A stretch of 64,000 nt of DNA from Solitalea lacus (GCF_022014595.1 NZ_CP091740.1:1116001-1180000); one strand, 5' to 3'; shown: positions 48,718 through 58,483, counted from the first letter of the stretch. Notes: generated by a model not told the origin, from the letters alone. Program-made: numbers and translations.

Positions 48718-51138
48718 CTATTTAATTTTTATTGATCTTAAATTGATCGGCGATGTATTTAGTGCTTTCCAAGGGTCGTCAAAGCTTTTTAACATATCAG
48801 GCACGTTGAAGATTGTGTAATCATTCATTGAAAGGCTCTTGTTTACCTGATTCCAATGCAGGGGCCACGAAACGGTTGCTTTAGGTTTGGGGCGTAAACT
48901 GAAAGGGGCTGCAATAGTTTGACCCTTTCTGTTTTGCAAATAATCGATATAAACTTTTTTTTGCCTTTTTTGAGGGCTTCTCTCTACACTGGTAAACTTT
49001 GGTATGCGGTTATGCACCGTGTTTGCCAGCCATTCTGCAAATATTCTCGAGGAGTCGTAAGAGTACTTAGCTCCCAAATACATGTAAATATGCAGCCCCG
49101 TAGAGCCTGACGTTTTGATAAAGGATGTAAATCCCAGTTCATTAATTACATCATAAGTTGTAAGTGCAGTATCAATTACATAATTAAAATCAATGTCTTC
49201 AGGATCAAGGTCAATAACAAGGTAATCGGGATTTTCGGGTTTGCTGATACGAGAAAGCCAGGGATTTATTTCAATGCAACCTAAGTTGGCCATGTAGAGT
49301 AGTGTTGCTTTAGTATTGCAAATTAAATAATCGATGTGTTTATCATTGCTTTCTGAATAGATACTCACCGTTTTTAACCAGGAAGGAGAGGATTCAGGCA
49401 TATCTTTTTGATAAAAACTTTCACCATGAATGCCATTCGGGTGCCGATTTAAGGATTGGGCCCTGTTCATTAAATAAGGAAGAATATAATTACTGACTGA
49501 ATCGTAGTAATCGATTACTTGTCCTTTGTTGATTTTTAATTCAGGAAAGTAGATTTTATTTTGATTGGTGAATTTTAGGGTTATTCCTCCAATTTTTACT
49601 TTTCGCTCATTAGGAAGATCTTCTGGTTCCATTTTATCAAATCTTACATCTTTTAATACTGGGTGCCTTAGTTTTCCATCCTGTGTTCGCTCTGCAAATT
49701 TTACAGTACAAACTATTGAGGGATGTAAATAATGGACCTTGGTTTTATTTACAAATTGCTCTACAAAAGGTTTTTGAGAAATCTCAAGTGAGGTTAATAG
49801 GCTGCGCATTTCTTTTGCAGTTTTATTGCTCCAGCCTGAGCCACATTTTCCTCTGAATATAAACTCATTTCCTTTTTTTTCTACTAAAAGTAGTGCCCCT
49901 AGGTAATCATTTTCATTTTCAGGATCAGTATAACCGGCGATTAGAAATTCATCCTCACTTTCCTTTTTTATTTTTAACCATTGGGTACTCCGTTGACCAC
50001 TATTGTATTTACTTTCAATGTGTTTGGCCATAAAACCTTCTGTACTAATTTTCTTAAGATTTTTCGCCAGCTCTTTGACATTGTTGTAAAAAGGGGTGAA
50101 TATTATTTGCGGGTTGTTAATTTGGTCAATCAGTTTTTTTAGTACTTCCTTCCGCTGCAGCAATGTTAAATCTGTTAATGAATAGCCATTGAGGTAAATG
50201 AGGTCAAAAACATAATAGAAAAGCTTTCCTGAAGGGTTGCTGTTAAAGTTTTGCAAAGCAAGGAAATCAACTACGCCTCTTTCATTTAGTTTTACAATTT
50301 CACCGTCTAATATCACATCGTGGGGTAAGTGTTTGAATATGTCAGCTATTTGTTCATATTTTACTGTGTAGTTCTGCTCGTTGCGGCTATAAAGTTGAAC
50401 CACACCGTTTTCAACCACACAAATAATTCTGTAACCATCCAGTTTGGGTTCATATATCCAGTTTTCTCCTTTCTCCGTTGCCGATGATAGAGTTGCTAAC
50501 ATTGGTTTAATAAATTTCAGGGTATTTCTGATTGGTTTACTTGTTTTTTTGGGGGAGGAGGGAGTTGGAGTATTGGAAGTTGTATTCTTCTTTTTTTTTA
50601 TTGCGGATGATACATAATCCTCACTATTATAGGCTTTACTTACCGAATGCTTATCATTGTGTTTTATAAGCAGCCAGGTATTCTCATCCTCGCTTTTTAT
50701 TTTCACCAGTACAAATTCGCCTTTAAGCTTGGAGCCGTTGAGAATAATTTTTAAATCACCTTTTTTTAAGCCAGTTTTAATTGCTTTTTGAGGGTCTTTG
50801 GTGTTTTCTAAAGGTTGATAATAACCTTTGTCCCAAATAGTTACATTGCCGGCTCCGTAATTTCCTTTGGGTATTTCCCCTTCAAAATATTGATAATCTA
50901 AAGGATGATCTTCTACCATGATAGCCAAGCGTTTATCAGTTGGGTTTAGCGAGGGCCCTTTGGGGACGGCCCAGCTTTTTAATACCCCCTCCAATTCCAA
51001 ACGGAAATCATAGTGCAGACGAGATGCATGATGACGCTGCACAACAAAAGCCAGTTCTTTTCCGCTGCTTTTCCCTTCCAGGGGTTCTGAAGTCTGGGAG
51101 AAATCTCTTTTTTTATAATATTTCTCCAGTTTAGCCAT
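48718..51138 (-). CDS. ligD: ATP-dependent DNA ligase LigD (non-homologous end joining)
   Basis: LigD seals double-strand breaks together with Ku. The 806-residue protein has, in order, the 3'-phosphoesterase domain (residues about 10-165; FVVQRHHASRLHYDFRLE), the ligase domain (about 205-520; nucleophile Lys232 in EPKLDGYR) and the primase-polymerase domain (about 525-800; DLDPEDIDF holds the metal-binding Asp pair). The order PE-Lig-Pol is one of the known arrangements; Mycobacterium has another. It starts 1 base after the Ku stop. Confidence 0.95.
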   Translation of the reverse strand: MAKLEKYYKKRDFSQTSEPLEGKSSGKELAFVVQRHHASRLHYDFRLELEGVLKSWAVPKGPSLNPTDKRLAIMVEDHPLDYQYFEGEIPKGNYGAGNVTIWDKGYYQPLENTKDPQKAIKTGLKKGDLKIILNGSKLKGEFVLVKIKSEDENTWLLIKHNDKHSVSKAYNSEDYVSSAIKKKKNTTSNTPTPSSPKKTSKPIRNTLKFIKPMLATLSSATEKGENWIYEPKLDGYRIICVVENGVVQLYSRNEQNYTVKYEQIADIFKHLPHDVILDGEIVKLNERGVVDFLALQNFNSNPSGKLFYYVFDLIYLNGYSLTDLTLLQRKEVLKKLIDQINNPQIIFTPFYNNVKELAKNLKKISTEGFMAKHIESKYNSGQRSTQWLKIKKESEDEFLIAGYTDPENENDYLGALLLVEKKGNEFIFRGKCGSGWSNKTAKEMRSLLTSLEISQKPFVEQFVNKTKVHYLHPSIVCTVKFAERTQDGKLRHPVLKDVRFDKMEPEDLPNERKVKIGGITLKFTNQNKIYFPELKINKGQVIDYYDSVSNYILPYLMNRAQSLNRHPNGIHGESFYQKDMPESSPSWLKTVSIYSESNDKHIDYLICNTKATLLYMANLGCIEINPWLSRISKPENPDYLVIDLDPEDIDFNYVIDTALTTYDVINELGFTSFIKTSGSTGLHIYMYLGAKYSYDSSRIFAEWLANTVHNRIPKFTSVERSPQKRQKKVYIDYLQNRKGQTIAAPFSLRPKPKATVSWPLHWNQVNKSLSMNDYTIFNVPDMLKSFDDPWKALNTSPINLRSIKIK

Positions 51139-51139
51139 G

Positions 51140-51910
51140 TTAGGATATTTTTTTCTTTTGCGATAAGCTTTCCATCAGCTGAGACATAAGATCTTCTGAT
51201 TTTTTTGGTACTACTTTGAGCTTTCGAATTGACGGTCTTTTTCCATTTGCTTTCGCTTTAATAATGTTCATTAATGATTCAGTGTATGAATCATGATAAT
51301 TAGTAATATTAAAAGGACTTGAATATTGTTTTACAAGTTCAACAGCCATCTCTAGCTCTTTTTTGGAGATGGTTTCATTTTCAACGTGCAACTCATCATG
51401 GTTTCTAATTTCTTCAGGAAACCTGATTTTTTGAATTATAATCATCTTATCTATTGCCCGGATTAAACAGAGATTTTCGGATGATCTTAAAACAAATCGG
51501 GCCAAACCCGCTTTATGAGTTTTTTCAAGTGCCTGAAACAATAATGAATATGCCTTTATCCCGCCTTTTTCAGGTTCCGTATAATAAGGCGCTTCATAAT
51601 AAATAGGGTCCACTTCGTTGAGGTCGAGGAAGTTTTCTATTTGTATGATTTTATTTTTTTCAGGAGCAGCCTCCTCGAAATCACTATCCTCTAAAATCAC
51701 ATAATCATCCTTGTATTTAAATCCTTTTACAATATTTTCCCAAGCGACTTCTTTACCACTTTCTTCATTTACGCGTTTATAACGTATATGTGCATGATCT
51801 TTCCTGTCGAGCATGTCAAGATCTAATGAGCTTGATTGTGTAGCACTATAAAGCTTAATCGGTATATTAACCAAGCCAAAACTTATACTTCCTTTCCAAA
51901 TCGCTTTCAT
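51140..51910 (-). CDS. ku: Ku protein, DNA end-binding
   Basis: Bacterial Ku binds broken DNA ends as a homodimer and recruits LigD. The 256-residue protein begins MKAIWKGSISFGLVNIPIKLYSAT and has the core stretch HIRYKRVNEESGKEVAWENIVKGFKY. The C-terminal extension is short and basic. With ligD directly behind it, this is a complete NHEJ operon. Confidence 0.96.
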   Translation of the reverse strand: MKAIWKGSISFGLVNIPIKLYSATQSSSLDLDMLDRKDHAHIRYKRVNEESGKEVAWENIVKGFKYKDDYVILEDSDFEEAAPEKNKIIQIENFLDLNEVDPIYYEAPYYTEPEKGGIKAYSLLFQALEKTHKAGLARFVLRSSENLCLIRAIDKMIIIQKIRFPEEIRNHDELHVENETISKKELEMAVELVKQYSSPFNITNYHDSYTESLMNIIKAKANGKRPSIRKLKVVPKKSEDLMSQLMESLSQKKKIS

Positions 51911-52098
51911 TGTAATTTGCAGGTTTTAAGATATTATGCAGGATTTGCCGATGCTTCTGTTAAATACAATCCGGCAATGGTTTGTGGAGTATAAGTAATT
52001 CGATAATGTATTTTATTGATATACTGTAAGTTAGTGAAAAAATATCATTTCGTCCACCTTTTAGATATTGCTTGATTTTCAATTCTTTTATGTATGGA

Positions 52099-52128
52099 AA
52101 AGGCTTCTAGATTTCTCTAAAAGCCTTT
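52099..52128 (-). terminator. stem-loop after the 783-residue protein gene
   Basis: AAAGGCTT pairs with AAGCCTTT with an inner loop. It lies 12 bases past the stop of the 52141 gene on the minus strand and is probably its terminator. It also lies just upstream of ku. Confidence 0.6.
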
Positions 52129-52140
52129 GGTTCATGTGTT

Positions 52141-54492
52141 TTATGCCTCTTTTTTCTTTTTCTTTGTTGTTTTTGTTGAAGTAGTTTTCTTCTTTTTCGG
52201 TTTGCTTTGCTTTTTGAACTCCTTCAATTTGGTCTCATCCGGAACAATATCTATAATTTGGACACTGTTCAAGTTAATTGCCTGAGGGTCCAAGCTTACC
52301 TCTTTCCCATCTGTTAAAACTACTTTTGCATAGTATTTCGCTGTTTTATCAACAAGGTATTTATTAAGCATTAGTGCATACTTAATTTGTACCAAACTAT
52401 TACGATCAGTTAAAGCCACTTGTTGTTGAGGCAGATCAGATACACAAACAAACACATCGATCTGCTTTATTCCGTAGTCTTTAAAAATATTTGACGGACA
52501 AGTGACCAACACCTCATCGGTTATTGTTTGTGCTTCTGAAACGTCAACGTTTAAAACATTTTTGGCATCTGGTTTCATTTCATAATCAGAAATGATTCTG
52601 GCAGTTGAGTTGGTTAAGACAATGCTGTTTTCAGCCAAAACAAAAACTCCGTCTGTATTAATTAGTTTCTCAATTTTCTTTTCTTCAAAGGTGTTATCCC
52701 CATTAATTAAGAATATTTTTTTCAGAAAGACAGGAAAAGGCGAAATGTTTGTTAATGATTGTTTGTCATCAGCTTGTCTTAGCGCTGGTCCGGCAAAGCT
52801 GTTAAAGCTCAAGGAGAATGTGGTTTGCTTTTCTAAATTCTTGTCAATATTGAAGCAAACATTTGCTGATAAAGGTGCTATTCGAGCGGTCATAGCATCG
52901 GTAAAGAAGTTTGCCTGCAATAAATCAATATTCAAAAGATTAAAGCCGTAACATTCTCCCCAACCCAATTCATATTTACCTTTGCCAGTTTCAAAAACAA
53001 CTTTTGTTTCAGGATTGGCTATTAATCCCGATTTCTCTTTAATAATCGAAGTCGGAAATTCAAGATTAATCTTCGGATTGGCCGGATTAATAGTCCCTTT
53101 CGTTGAGGCAATCCTTCTTTCAATCTGAAAAATATTCCAATCAGTTAAGGCAGGTGCAACATTGAAATGAAACTGGGCAAAACAGTTTTCTGCATTTATT
53201 GCATCCATATTCATGGAGATTCTTGCACAAGGGATGTAATGCTCTGAATTGTTCTCGCGTGAAGCCTTTACCATCATGATTTTGTAGAGCTTTGGTACGA
53301 CCAAAAATGTGTTCTGCAATTTCAATGAACGATAAACGGCTGAAACACCGTAGCTGTCCAATAGTTGGGTTAGCTCTTCATGAAATTCATAAGAATTTAG
53401 CTGAAGTTCCGTATTCTTCCATGGTGGAATAGCGCCTATTTGCTTATTTTCACCTGTTGCAGGGTTTTGGTTTTCAAACAAATAAGGGTATTCATTTACT
53501 GAAACATTTAAGTTGAAGTGGTTGCCTGCTCTGCATATCCTCGCTTCTTTTTTAGGAACGAAAACCTCTTTTGTTTGTACTTCATCGATTTCCTGCTCAG
53601 CAACTTCAGCCTGATCGAGTTGGTCGAGCTTATAAAGAGGTAAATTTACCCGTGGTCTGCGTCTAATTACAATGGATTCCACCCTCTTTTCGGTCCAGGT
53701 TTTTAAACCATCAAAAGAAAATGAAATATCAATAGATTTATATGTTTCAGCGTTAGCAAAGGAATGATACAATAGTTTAGTACCATCAAACAAAGATTCA
53801 ATTATCAACTCTAAATCTTGATTCGATAGAATAGTGTACTTTTTAATATCAATGGTTTCAGTCTGTTCAACTCCTTTATCGTTATAGTAACGAACTTGCA
53901 GTTTGCCTTCGAATTTATTCAGATTCACTTCCTGGTATTGATACTGCGGATTACTATCCATGAATTGCTGAACTGCCGGATGTTTCGATTTACTCAGTAC
54001 TATCTTTGTTTCTGCACTGTAAATTTGTTCGCCTCCTACGGTTTTATTCCCTGTATTCTTAATAGTGAATTTAAATCCTCCTTGTTCAGGGCTTTTAATG
54101 GAATAGAATGGTAAATACCAATAGGCATTAGCAACAGATGCATCGGCAAACATTTTTCCTAATGCATCGTAATTACTAAAATCGGTAATGTCCTCCACTT
54201 TAGGACAGGTTAGTTCCTGGATAAAGACCACTGGTCTTTGAGGTACAAATGGAGGTGAAGTGATAACCGGTGGCGGCTCTGCCGTAACCGGAAGGGGAAC
54301 TTGTACAACAGGAGGGGGCGTACTCACAACTGGGGTAACAATAACGGGTGGTTGTTCAATTACAACTGGCGGCGCAACAACTACCGGTGGAGGTATCACC
54401 ACTGGAATGCTTTCAGGTTCCATTGGTTCTACTTGCCTTATGGGTCTTCTGATGATGGGCTCGCCGCCCTCATCTTCGTTTCTTTTTCTCAT
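52141..54492 (-). CDS. unrecognised 783-residue protein, Pro-rich N-terminus, Lys-rich C-terminus
   Basis: I do not recognise this family. Residues about 20-90 are low-complexity Pro/Val (PPPVVVAPPVV type), the middle (about 90-755) is a globular beta-rich protein with pieces such as YWYLPFYSIKSPEQGGFKFTIKN, ICRAGNHFNLNVSVNEYPYLF and GKYELGWGECYGFNLLN, and the last 25 residues are Lys/Thr-rich. There is no signal peptide or membrane segment. It follows the M15 peptidase gene by 54 bases and the 642-residue protein gene is beyond that. Motifs in the first third (YLPFYSIK) are similar in feel to the other large protein (FYYMPDKV), but I cannot show homology. Confidence 0.6.
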   Translation of the reverse strand: MRKRNEDEGGEPIIRRPIRQVEPMEPESIPVVIPPPVVVAPPVVIEQPPVIVTPVVSTPPPVVQVPLPVTAEPPPVITSPPFVPQRPVVFIQELTCPKVEDITDFSNYDALGKMFADASVANAYWYLPFYSIKSPEQGGFKFTIKNTGNKTVGGEQIYSAETKIVLSKSKHPAVQQFMDSNPQYQYQEVNLNKFEGKLQVRYYNDKGVEQTETIDIKKYTILSNQDLELIIESLFDGTKLLYHSFANAETYKSIDISFSFDGLKTWTEKRVESIVIRRRPRVNLPLYKLDQLDQAEVAEQEIDEVQTKEVFVPKKEARICRAGNHFNLNVSVNEYPYLFENQNPATGENKQIGAIPPWKNTELQLNSYEFHEELTQLLDSYGVSAVYRSLKLQNTFLVVPKLYKIMMVKASRENNSEHYIPCARISMNMDAINAENCFAQFHFNVAPALTDWNIFQIERRIASTKGTINPANPKINLEFPTSIIKEKSGLIANPETKVVFETGKGKYELGWGECYGFNLLNIDLLQANFFTDAMTARIAPLSANVCFNIDKNLEKQTTFSLSFNSFAGPALRQADDKQSLTNISPFPVFLKKIFLINGDNTFEEKKIEKLINTDGVFVLAENSIVLTNSTARIISDYEMKPDAKNVLNVDVSEAQTITDEVLVTCPSNIFKDYGIKQIDVFVCVSDLPQQQVALTDRNSLVQIKYALMLNKYLVDKTAKYYAKVVLTDGKEVSLDPQAINLNSVQIIDIVPDETKLKEFKKQSKPKKKKTTSTKTTKKKKKEA

Positions 54493-54546
54493 AACAGTAT
54501 GATTGTGTTAAGTGTAGATGCTTTAGTTAGGTAGATGTAATAAGGC

Positions 54547-55320
54547 TTACTTTAGTACAGCGATTTCGAAATGCATTCCATCTTGGCGAGAGAAATGTCC
54601 ACCCCAGTAAAATCCGTTCTCATTAGCAATTTGTACCAACTCACGCACACAGCCTTTTTGTCCCACCAATGCAGGTACGGCTCCCAATTTGTTCCATGCA
54701 TAATTGATATCAAAAGCAGATCCGAAAGAGTGATTGCTAAGCGTGGTAAGACTTCCTCTTACAAAACGAGGTACATATGAGCCTTCCCAGGTCAATACGT
54801 TGTGAAGTAAATTGGCTTTTTCCCAATCTTGCCATAATTTTTTAAGTTGGGGAGTAGCCTTTTTGTGAAATTGTATTTTTGATGAACCTCTGATGCTTTT
54901 TAGTTGAGGTATATCCACCGTCTCAATGTTTTTGACTACCCAATCATCTGTGATTTTTATGTTTTCAGGATCCTTAGGTAAGGGAGCTGAAACATAATTA
55001 AATTTCCCAAACAGCTTTTCACGCTCTTCATTTGTTATTACAGGATTAAATCCGGGTTTTGCTGGCCACGCCTCGCCGGTTTTTGTTTCACGGTTATCGG
55101 TTACTGTTCCGAAGCCTAATAACATAGCCGTTCCAACAGTTTTGTTTCCTACAATACCGTCGGGTTGTAAACCATTCAAGCGTTGAAACATAATTGTTGC
55201 CGATTTTGTTGCAAGATCAAACTTGCCGGTTACTAAACCTTCATACAGCTGCTGGCCAATTAAGAAATATTGCCAATTGATTACATCCTGGCCCTGAGAG
55301 CCAATTAAAATTACTTTCAT
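54547..55320 (-). CDS. peptidoglycan-binding / M15 D,D-carboxypeptidase-like endolysin
   Basis: This 257-residue protein has an N-terminal peptidoglycan-binding (PG_binding_1) domain (GQDVINWQYFLIG ... FDLATKSATIMFQRLNGLQPDGIVGNKT) and a C-terminal M15 metallopeptidase with both zinc motifs: NHSFGSAFDINYAWN (His and Asp) and GMHFEIAV (His). M15 enzymes cut D-Ala or L-Ala-D-Glu cell-wall bonds. It has no signal peptide, as in phage endolysins, so export would need another system. It lies between two unrecognised large proteins. Confidence 0.85.
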   Translation of the reverse strand: MKVILIGSQGQDVINWQYFLIGQQLYEGLVTGKFDLATKSATIMFQRLNGLQPDGIVGNKTVGTAMLLGFGTVTDNRETKTGEAWPAKPGFNPVITNEEREKLFGKFNYVSAPLPKDPENIKITDDWVVKNIETVDIPQLKSIRGSSKIQFHKKATPQLKKLWQDWEKANLLHNVLTWEGSYVPRFVRGSLTTLSNHSFGSAFDINYAWNKLGAVPALVGQKGCVRELVQIANENGFYWGGHFSRQDGMHFEIAVLK

Positions 55321-55370
55321 AAAATAGAAGTCTTAAAAAATAAGGTAGATAAATAGATAATGATAATAGT

Positions 55371-55417
55371 AAGAAGTAGCCTCAAAGGGCTCTTTAATAA
55401 CTCTAAGACTACTTCTT
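55371..55417 (-). terminator. long-loop stem after the 642-residue protein gene
   Basis: AAGAAGTAG (55371) pairs with CTACTTCTT (55409) across a 29-base loop that itself can pair partly. It lies between the 642-residue protein gene and the M15 gene and might weaken transcription between them. Confidence 0.35.
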
Positions 55418-55436
55418 GATTTATAAAAAACTTGGG

Positions 55437-57365
55437 CTATGCTTCTTCCATTTCCGCCAACAGTTCATCAACAGCTGCGGCATATTTTTTAGGAACAGGA
55501 GGTACAACTGCAACAAGAGGTCCGTTGCCCACCGATTTAATTTCTTCACCCTTCCATCTGATTGCAGGCTTTAATGGTTTGTTCTTCACAACAACCTCAA
55601 CCTGATAACTCCATGGAATATCTTCAGTGTCACTCTTCATAAATACTTCAAAATACCTTTCCTCTTCTAGATTGGTAGTGTTGAACTTCATGATTTCTTT
55701 GCGTTTACCCTGTTTAAAGATGATTAGTACATCGATATTGTCAACCAAGGTGGTGTCAATTGTTATAGGGCCTACTCTAAGTGTTCCCAATGTATCGGCA
55801 AACACTTCTATCGAATGCTGATCAGTAAGTTCTTCAATATCGATTTTCTTGCTGGTAATTAATACTTTAGGATTGGCTTTGTAATAAATGTGTTTTTTTA
55901 CCAAAATTTTATCTGCATTAGGACCGCTAATTTTAGGGAAATCAAAAAGGAAAATGGCGTTTGGATTATCTTTGGTCCATACAGCAGGTTTTGTAACGTA
56001 TTTTCCAGTTGAATTAGTTGTAATTTCTCCTGTGCTATCCGGCATATATAAAGCAGAGTTTTTTATAACCATTTTGCCTTTAGAATCAGGGTAGCCGACT
56101 TCGATCATTATTTTATCAATCGGATCTCCCAGCACACCTTCTTCAGGCCAGAATGCACGTGAAGTAGCCTGAATGTGTACTTTTTGATAAGCCTCACCAA
56201 GAAATACTTCTCTGAAATACTTATCCTTGGCGTCGACGTTTGCTTTTATTTCATTAAATAAACCTTCCAGTGTACCGCCAATTATATTTTCTTGAATATA
56301 GGCTTCACGGATTTCCTCATTATAAGACAGATTAATTTGTTTTGTATTAACTTCAGCTTTAAAAGAAAAACCAACTCCCCATAGTTTTCCTATGCCACCA
56401 CTTTTTGTTTCGGCAGCTTTAGGCGGTTCTGGTTTTTTATCCATCATTGTAGTTTCTATCCATTTCATGAACTTGTCATATACCATATCAAGTCGTGCTA
56501 AATAGACAGCTTTATCCGCTTCTTTTAGAAACTGAGGATCCATAGTAACACTTCTTTTGATAACTCCTTTTTCAACAGCACTGTTATATGCACCTTTCAG
56601 ATCGGCAGAGGCAAACATATAATGCCCGCCTAATGCCGCCGAGAAATGCTTATAAATCGCAGTGTAATCCCCTTCGAGTGTTGCTTTATACGGTTCAACT
56701 TTAAACTTAGCTTTAACAAGGTTTCTTACTGAAATATTGCCAGTCGCTCCTTTAAAGCCCTCTTCAATAATGCTTGCGGGAATGACACCCATTGTTGCCG
56801 ACATTGCCGATACTCCGTTCGCATCGCAATTGTTTTTTCCCTTGCCCCAAACTTTAAGTGCAGTGCTTGTGCCGGTATCATCTTTTACTATTTCAGGCAA
56901 TGAGGTGGCAATTTCATCAAGGTTTACCTCCATTTCGCTTTCAATAATTGGCACTTGTCCTAGTTCAATTGCAATATCGCTACTTATTCCCTTGTCGGTG
57001 CGTATTTTTTGCTTGGCTATTTGCATCACTGCTTCCGGAACTTTAAGGGTAACTCCAAAATTTACAATGCCACCCCCGGGTTCAAGCTGTCCTTGCTCAA
57101 TGCCCATATTATAGTCCTTATTAAGCACACCTTTAAATCTTAAAAAACTGAACTGATAATCGTTATTATCAGTTCTGGCCAAGCGCACCTTATCAGGCAT
57201 GTAATAAAAGTGCATCTTTTTTTGTGGCCCTGTTTTCATTGCCTCATTGTTAAAATCAGGAAAAACAATTAAAGAGTAGTTGATGCCAGCTTCCTCAGCC
57301 TTTACAACAATTGTGTCCGAGCAATAGAGCGGACCCGCAGGTAGAAATTCATTTGATAATGACAT
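55437..57365 (-). CDS. unrecognised 642-residue protein
   Basis: I do not recognise this family. The protein has no signal peptide or membrane segment. The first 200 residues look beta-rich (CSDTIVVKAEEAGINYSLIVFPDF; MHFYYMPDKVRLARTDNNDYQFSFL), a middle section is helical with a short Pro/Lys linker (TMMDKKPEPPKAAE), and the end is again beta-rich (about 500-620). A stretch at about 265-285 contains SVTMDPQFLKEADKAVYLAR. It leads the probable three-gene set with the M15 peptidase and the 783-residue protein. No clear homologue to a known toxin, secretion or phage protein was seen. Confidence 0.6.
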   Translation of the reverse strand: MSLSNEFLPAGPLYCSDTIVVKAEEAGINYSLIVFPDFNNEAMKTGPQKKMHFYYMPDKVRLARTDNNDYQFSFLRFKGVLNKDYNMGIEQGQLEPGGGIVNFGVTLKVPEAVMQIAKQKIRTDKGISSDIAIELGQVPIIESEMEVNLDEIATSLPEIVKDDTGTSTALKVWGKGKNNCDANGVSAMSATMGVIPASIIEEGFKGATGNISVRNLVKAKFKVEPYKATLEGDYTAIYKHFSAALGGHYMFASADLKGAYNSAVEKGVIKRSVTMDPQFLKEADKAVYLARLDMVYDKFMKWIETTMMDKKPEPPKAAETKSGGIGKLWGVGFSFKAEVNTKQINLSYNEEIREAYIQENIIGGTLEGLFNEIKANVDAKDKYFREVFLGEAYQKVHIQATSRAFWPEEGVLGDPIDKIMIEVGYPDSKGKMVIKNSALYMPDSTGEITTNSTGKYVTKPAVWTKDNPNAIFLFDFPKISGPNADKILVKKHIYYKANPKVLITSKKIDIEELTDQHSIEVFADTLGTLRVGPITIDTTLVDNIDVLIIFKQGKRKEIMKFNTTNLEEERYFEVFMKSDTEDIPWSYQVEVVVKNKPLKPAIRWKGEEIKSVGNGPLVAVVPPVPKKYAAAVDELLAEMEEA

Positions 57366-57666
57366 AAGTTGAATTTTTAGTTAAAAAAGTTAGATGTATT
57401 TTGTTTTTCATTACTAAAGTAAGCTTGATGCACAATTTCTCCGATTCACTAGTAAGTATACCAGAGAAAACATGGTATCAATTATTTCATTTCGTGAGTG
57501 CGTTAGAGAGTGGTAGATTGCAGGTGTGGAAGATCCTTTGACTGCGATGCAAAGCTATAAGCATCAGTGGGTTATGGCAATAGTAGTAATACCTGATTTA
57601 TACTAAGTAGTAGTACGTAATTAGCTAATATTTATGAATAAAAATGAGTAGAATTGAAATAAACAA
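57366..57666. other. spacer, nothing recognised
   Basis: This 300-base AT-rich stretch between two minus-strand genes shows no gene or RNA. The promoter of the 642-residue protein gene must lie at its left end. Confidence 0.5.
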
Positions 57667-57692
57667 ACGATCCCAATTGTAATTGAGATCGC
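57667..57692 (-). terminator. intrinsic terminator of the 57713 gene
   Basis: CGATCCCAATT pairs with AATTGAGATCG (one mismatch) across a very short loop; on the minus strand a T-rich stretch follows. It lies just past the stop of the lipoprotein gene at 57713. Confidence 0.75.
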
Positions 57693-57712
57693 TTGTCAAA
57701 TTTGCATGCCAA

Positions 57713-58483
57713 TTATTTTTTGATTGTTAAAGAAATTAATTCAAGTCTTTCTTTACCCTGTACTTCCAGCACCGAACCTACTCCTGGAGCATAGAACTTG
57801 AATTCACGGATGCTAGGATCAAGAGGGGTGGTATCAAGGGTTTTTAAACAATTATTAAAATTGCCGAAAGGGACTTCAACTGTTTCAGAAAGGCTTAGTA
57901 CCTTGGCTCTGTCTTCGGCAACATCTTCGGCAAACTCCTGTTGATATTTTAAACCAATTTTAGGCTCAGCCAACATGATTATACCAGGCGTAGCTCCGTT
58001 AATACCGGCGCGCCAGGTGCCTTCCGTACTCACTACTTGCCCATTTTCGAGTTCTTTGGTGTCTTCTCCAAAATACCAGACATTTCCCTGCTTGTCTTGA
58101 GCATAATAATCGAAAGTGTCCTCAATAAGTTCTCCATCAAGAAAGGCCCGATCATGGATAACTCTTGCAGTTACACCCAATATGGGTTTTGTTTTAGTGG
58201 TGACTTCAACAATATCTATTTCGGTGCCTTCGTCGGTTACAGATTTATATTTATAAATGGTCTTTGGAATAAGTGGGAAATAAGGGTTAGTAATGTTGTC
58301 TACAAACTTAGATGCACCAGGGAAGGAAGGTATTCCATTCATTACGCACTCAACTGCCTTACTTAACTCACTATTCTCAGTTAATTCAGCATCTTGTTGA
58401 TTAGTTATAGGCTCATCCTTCCCACAGCCTGTAAGCATGATTGCAGTTATGAAAACCATAATCACTGAATGTTTACATTTCAT
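57713..58483 (-). CDS. lipoprotein of unknown function
   Basis: This is a 256-residue lipoprotein (lipobox LTGC). The body carries the phrase NITNPYFPLIPKTIYKYKS and a second half with ELENGQVVSTEGTWRAGINGATPGIIMLAEP and KFYAPGVGSVLEV. Proteins with NPYFPL and YAPGVG motifs occur in many bacteria but have no assigned role. It is a single-gene unit with its own terminator. Confidence 0.6.
   Translation of the reverse strand: MKCKHSVIMVFITAIMLTGCGKDEPITNQQDAELTENSELSKAVECVMNGIPSFPGASKFVDNITNPYFPLIPKTIYKYKSVTDEGTEIDIVEVTTKTKPILGVTARVIHDRAFLDGELIEDTFDYYAQDKQGNVWYFGEDTKELENGQVVSTEGTWRAGINGATPGIIMLAEPKIGLKYQQEFAEDVAEDRAKVLSLSETVEVPFGNFNNCLKTLDTTPLDPSIREFKFYAPGVGSVLEVQGKERLELISLTIKK

Noticed and set aside
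54260-54534. Gly/Thr-rich and Trp/Asn-rich plus-strand frames
   Set aside because: They are mirror images of the Pro/Val-rich repeat of the 783-residue protein on the other strand.
52141-57365. Contractile injection system or prophage
   Set aside because: Apart from an endolysin-like M15 peptidase, no sheath, tube, baseplate, portal, capsid or terminase protein is present.
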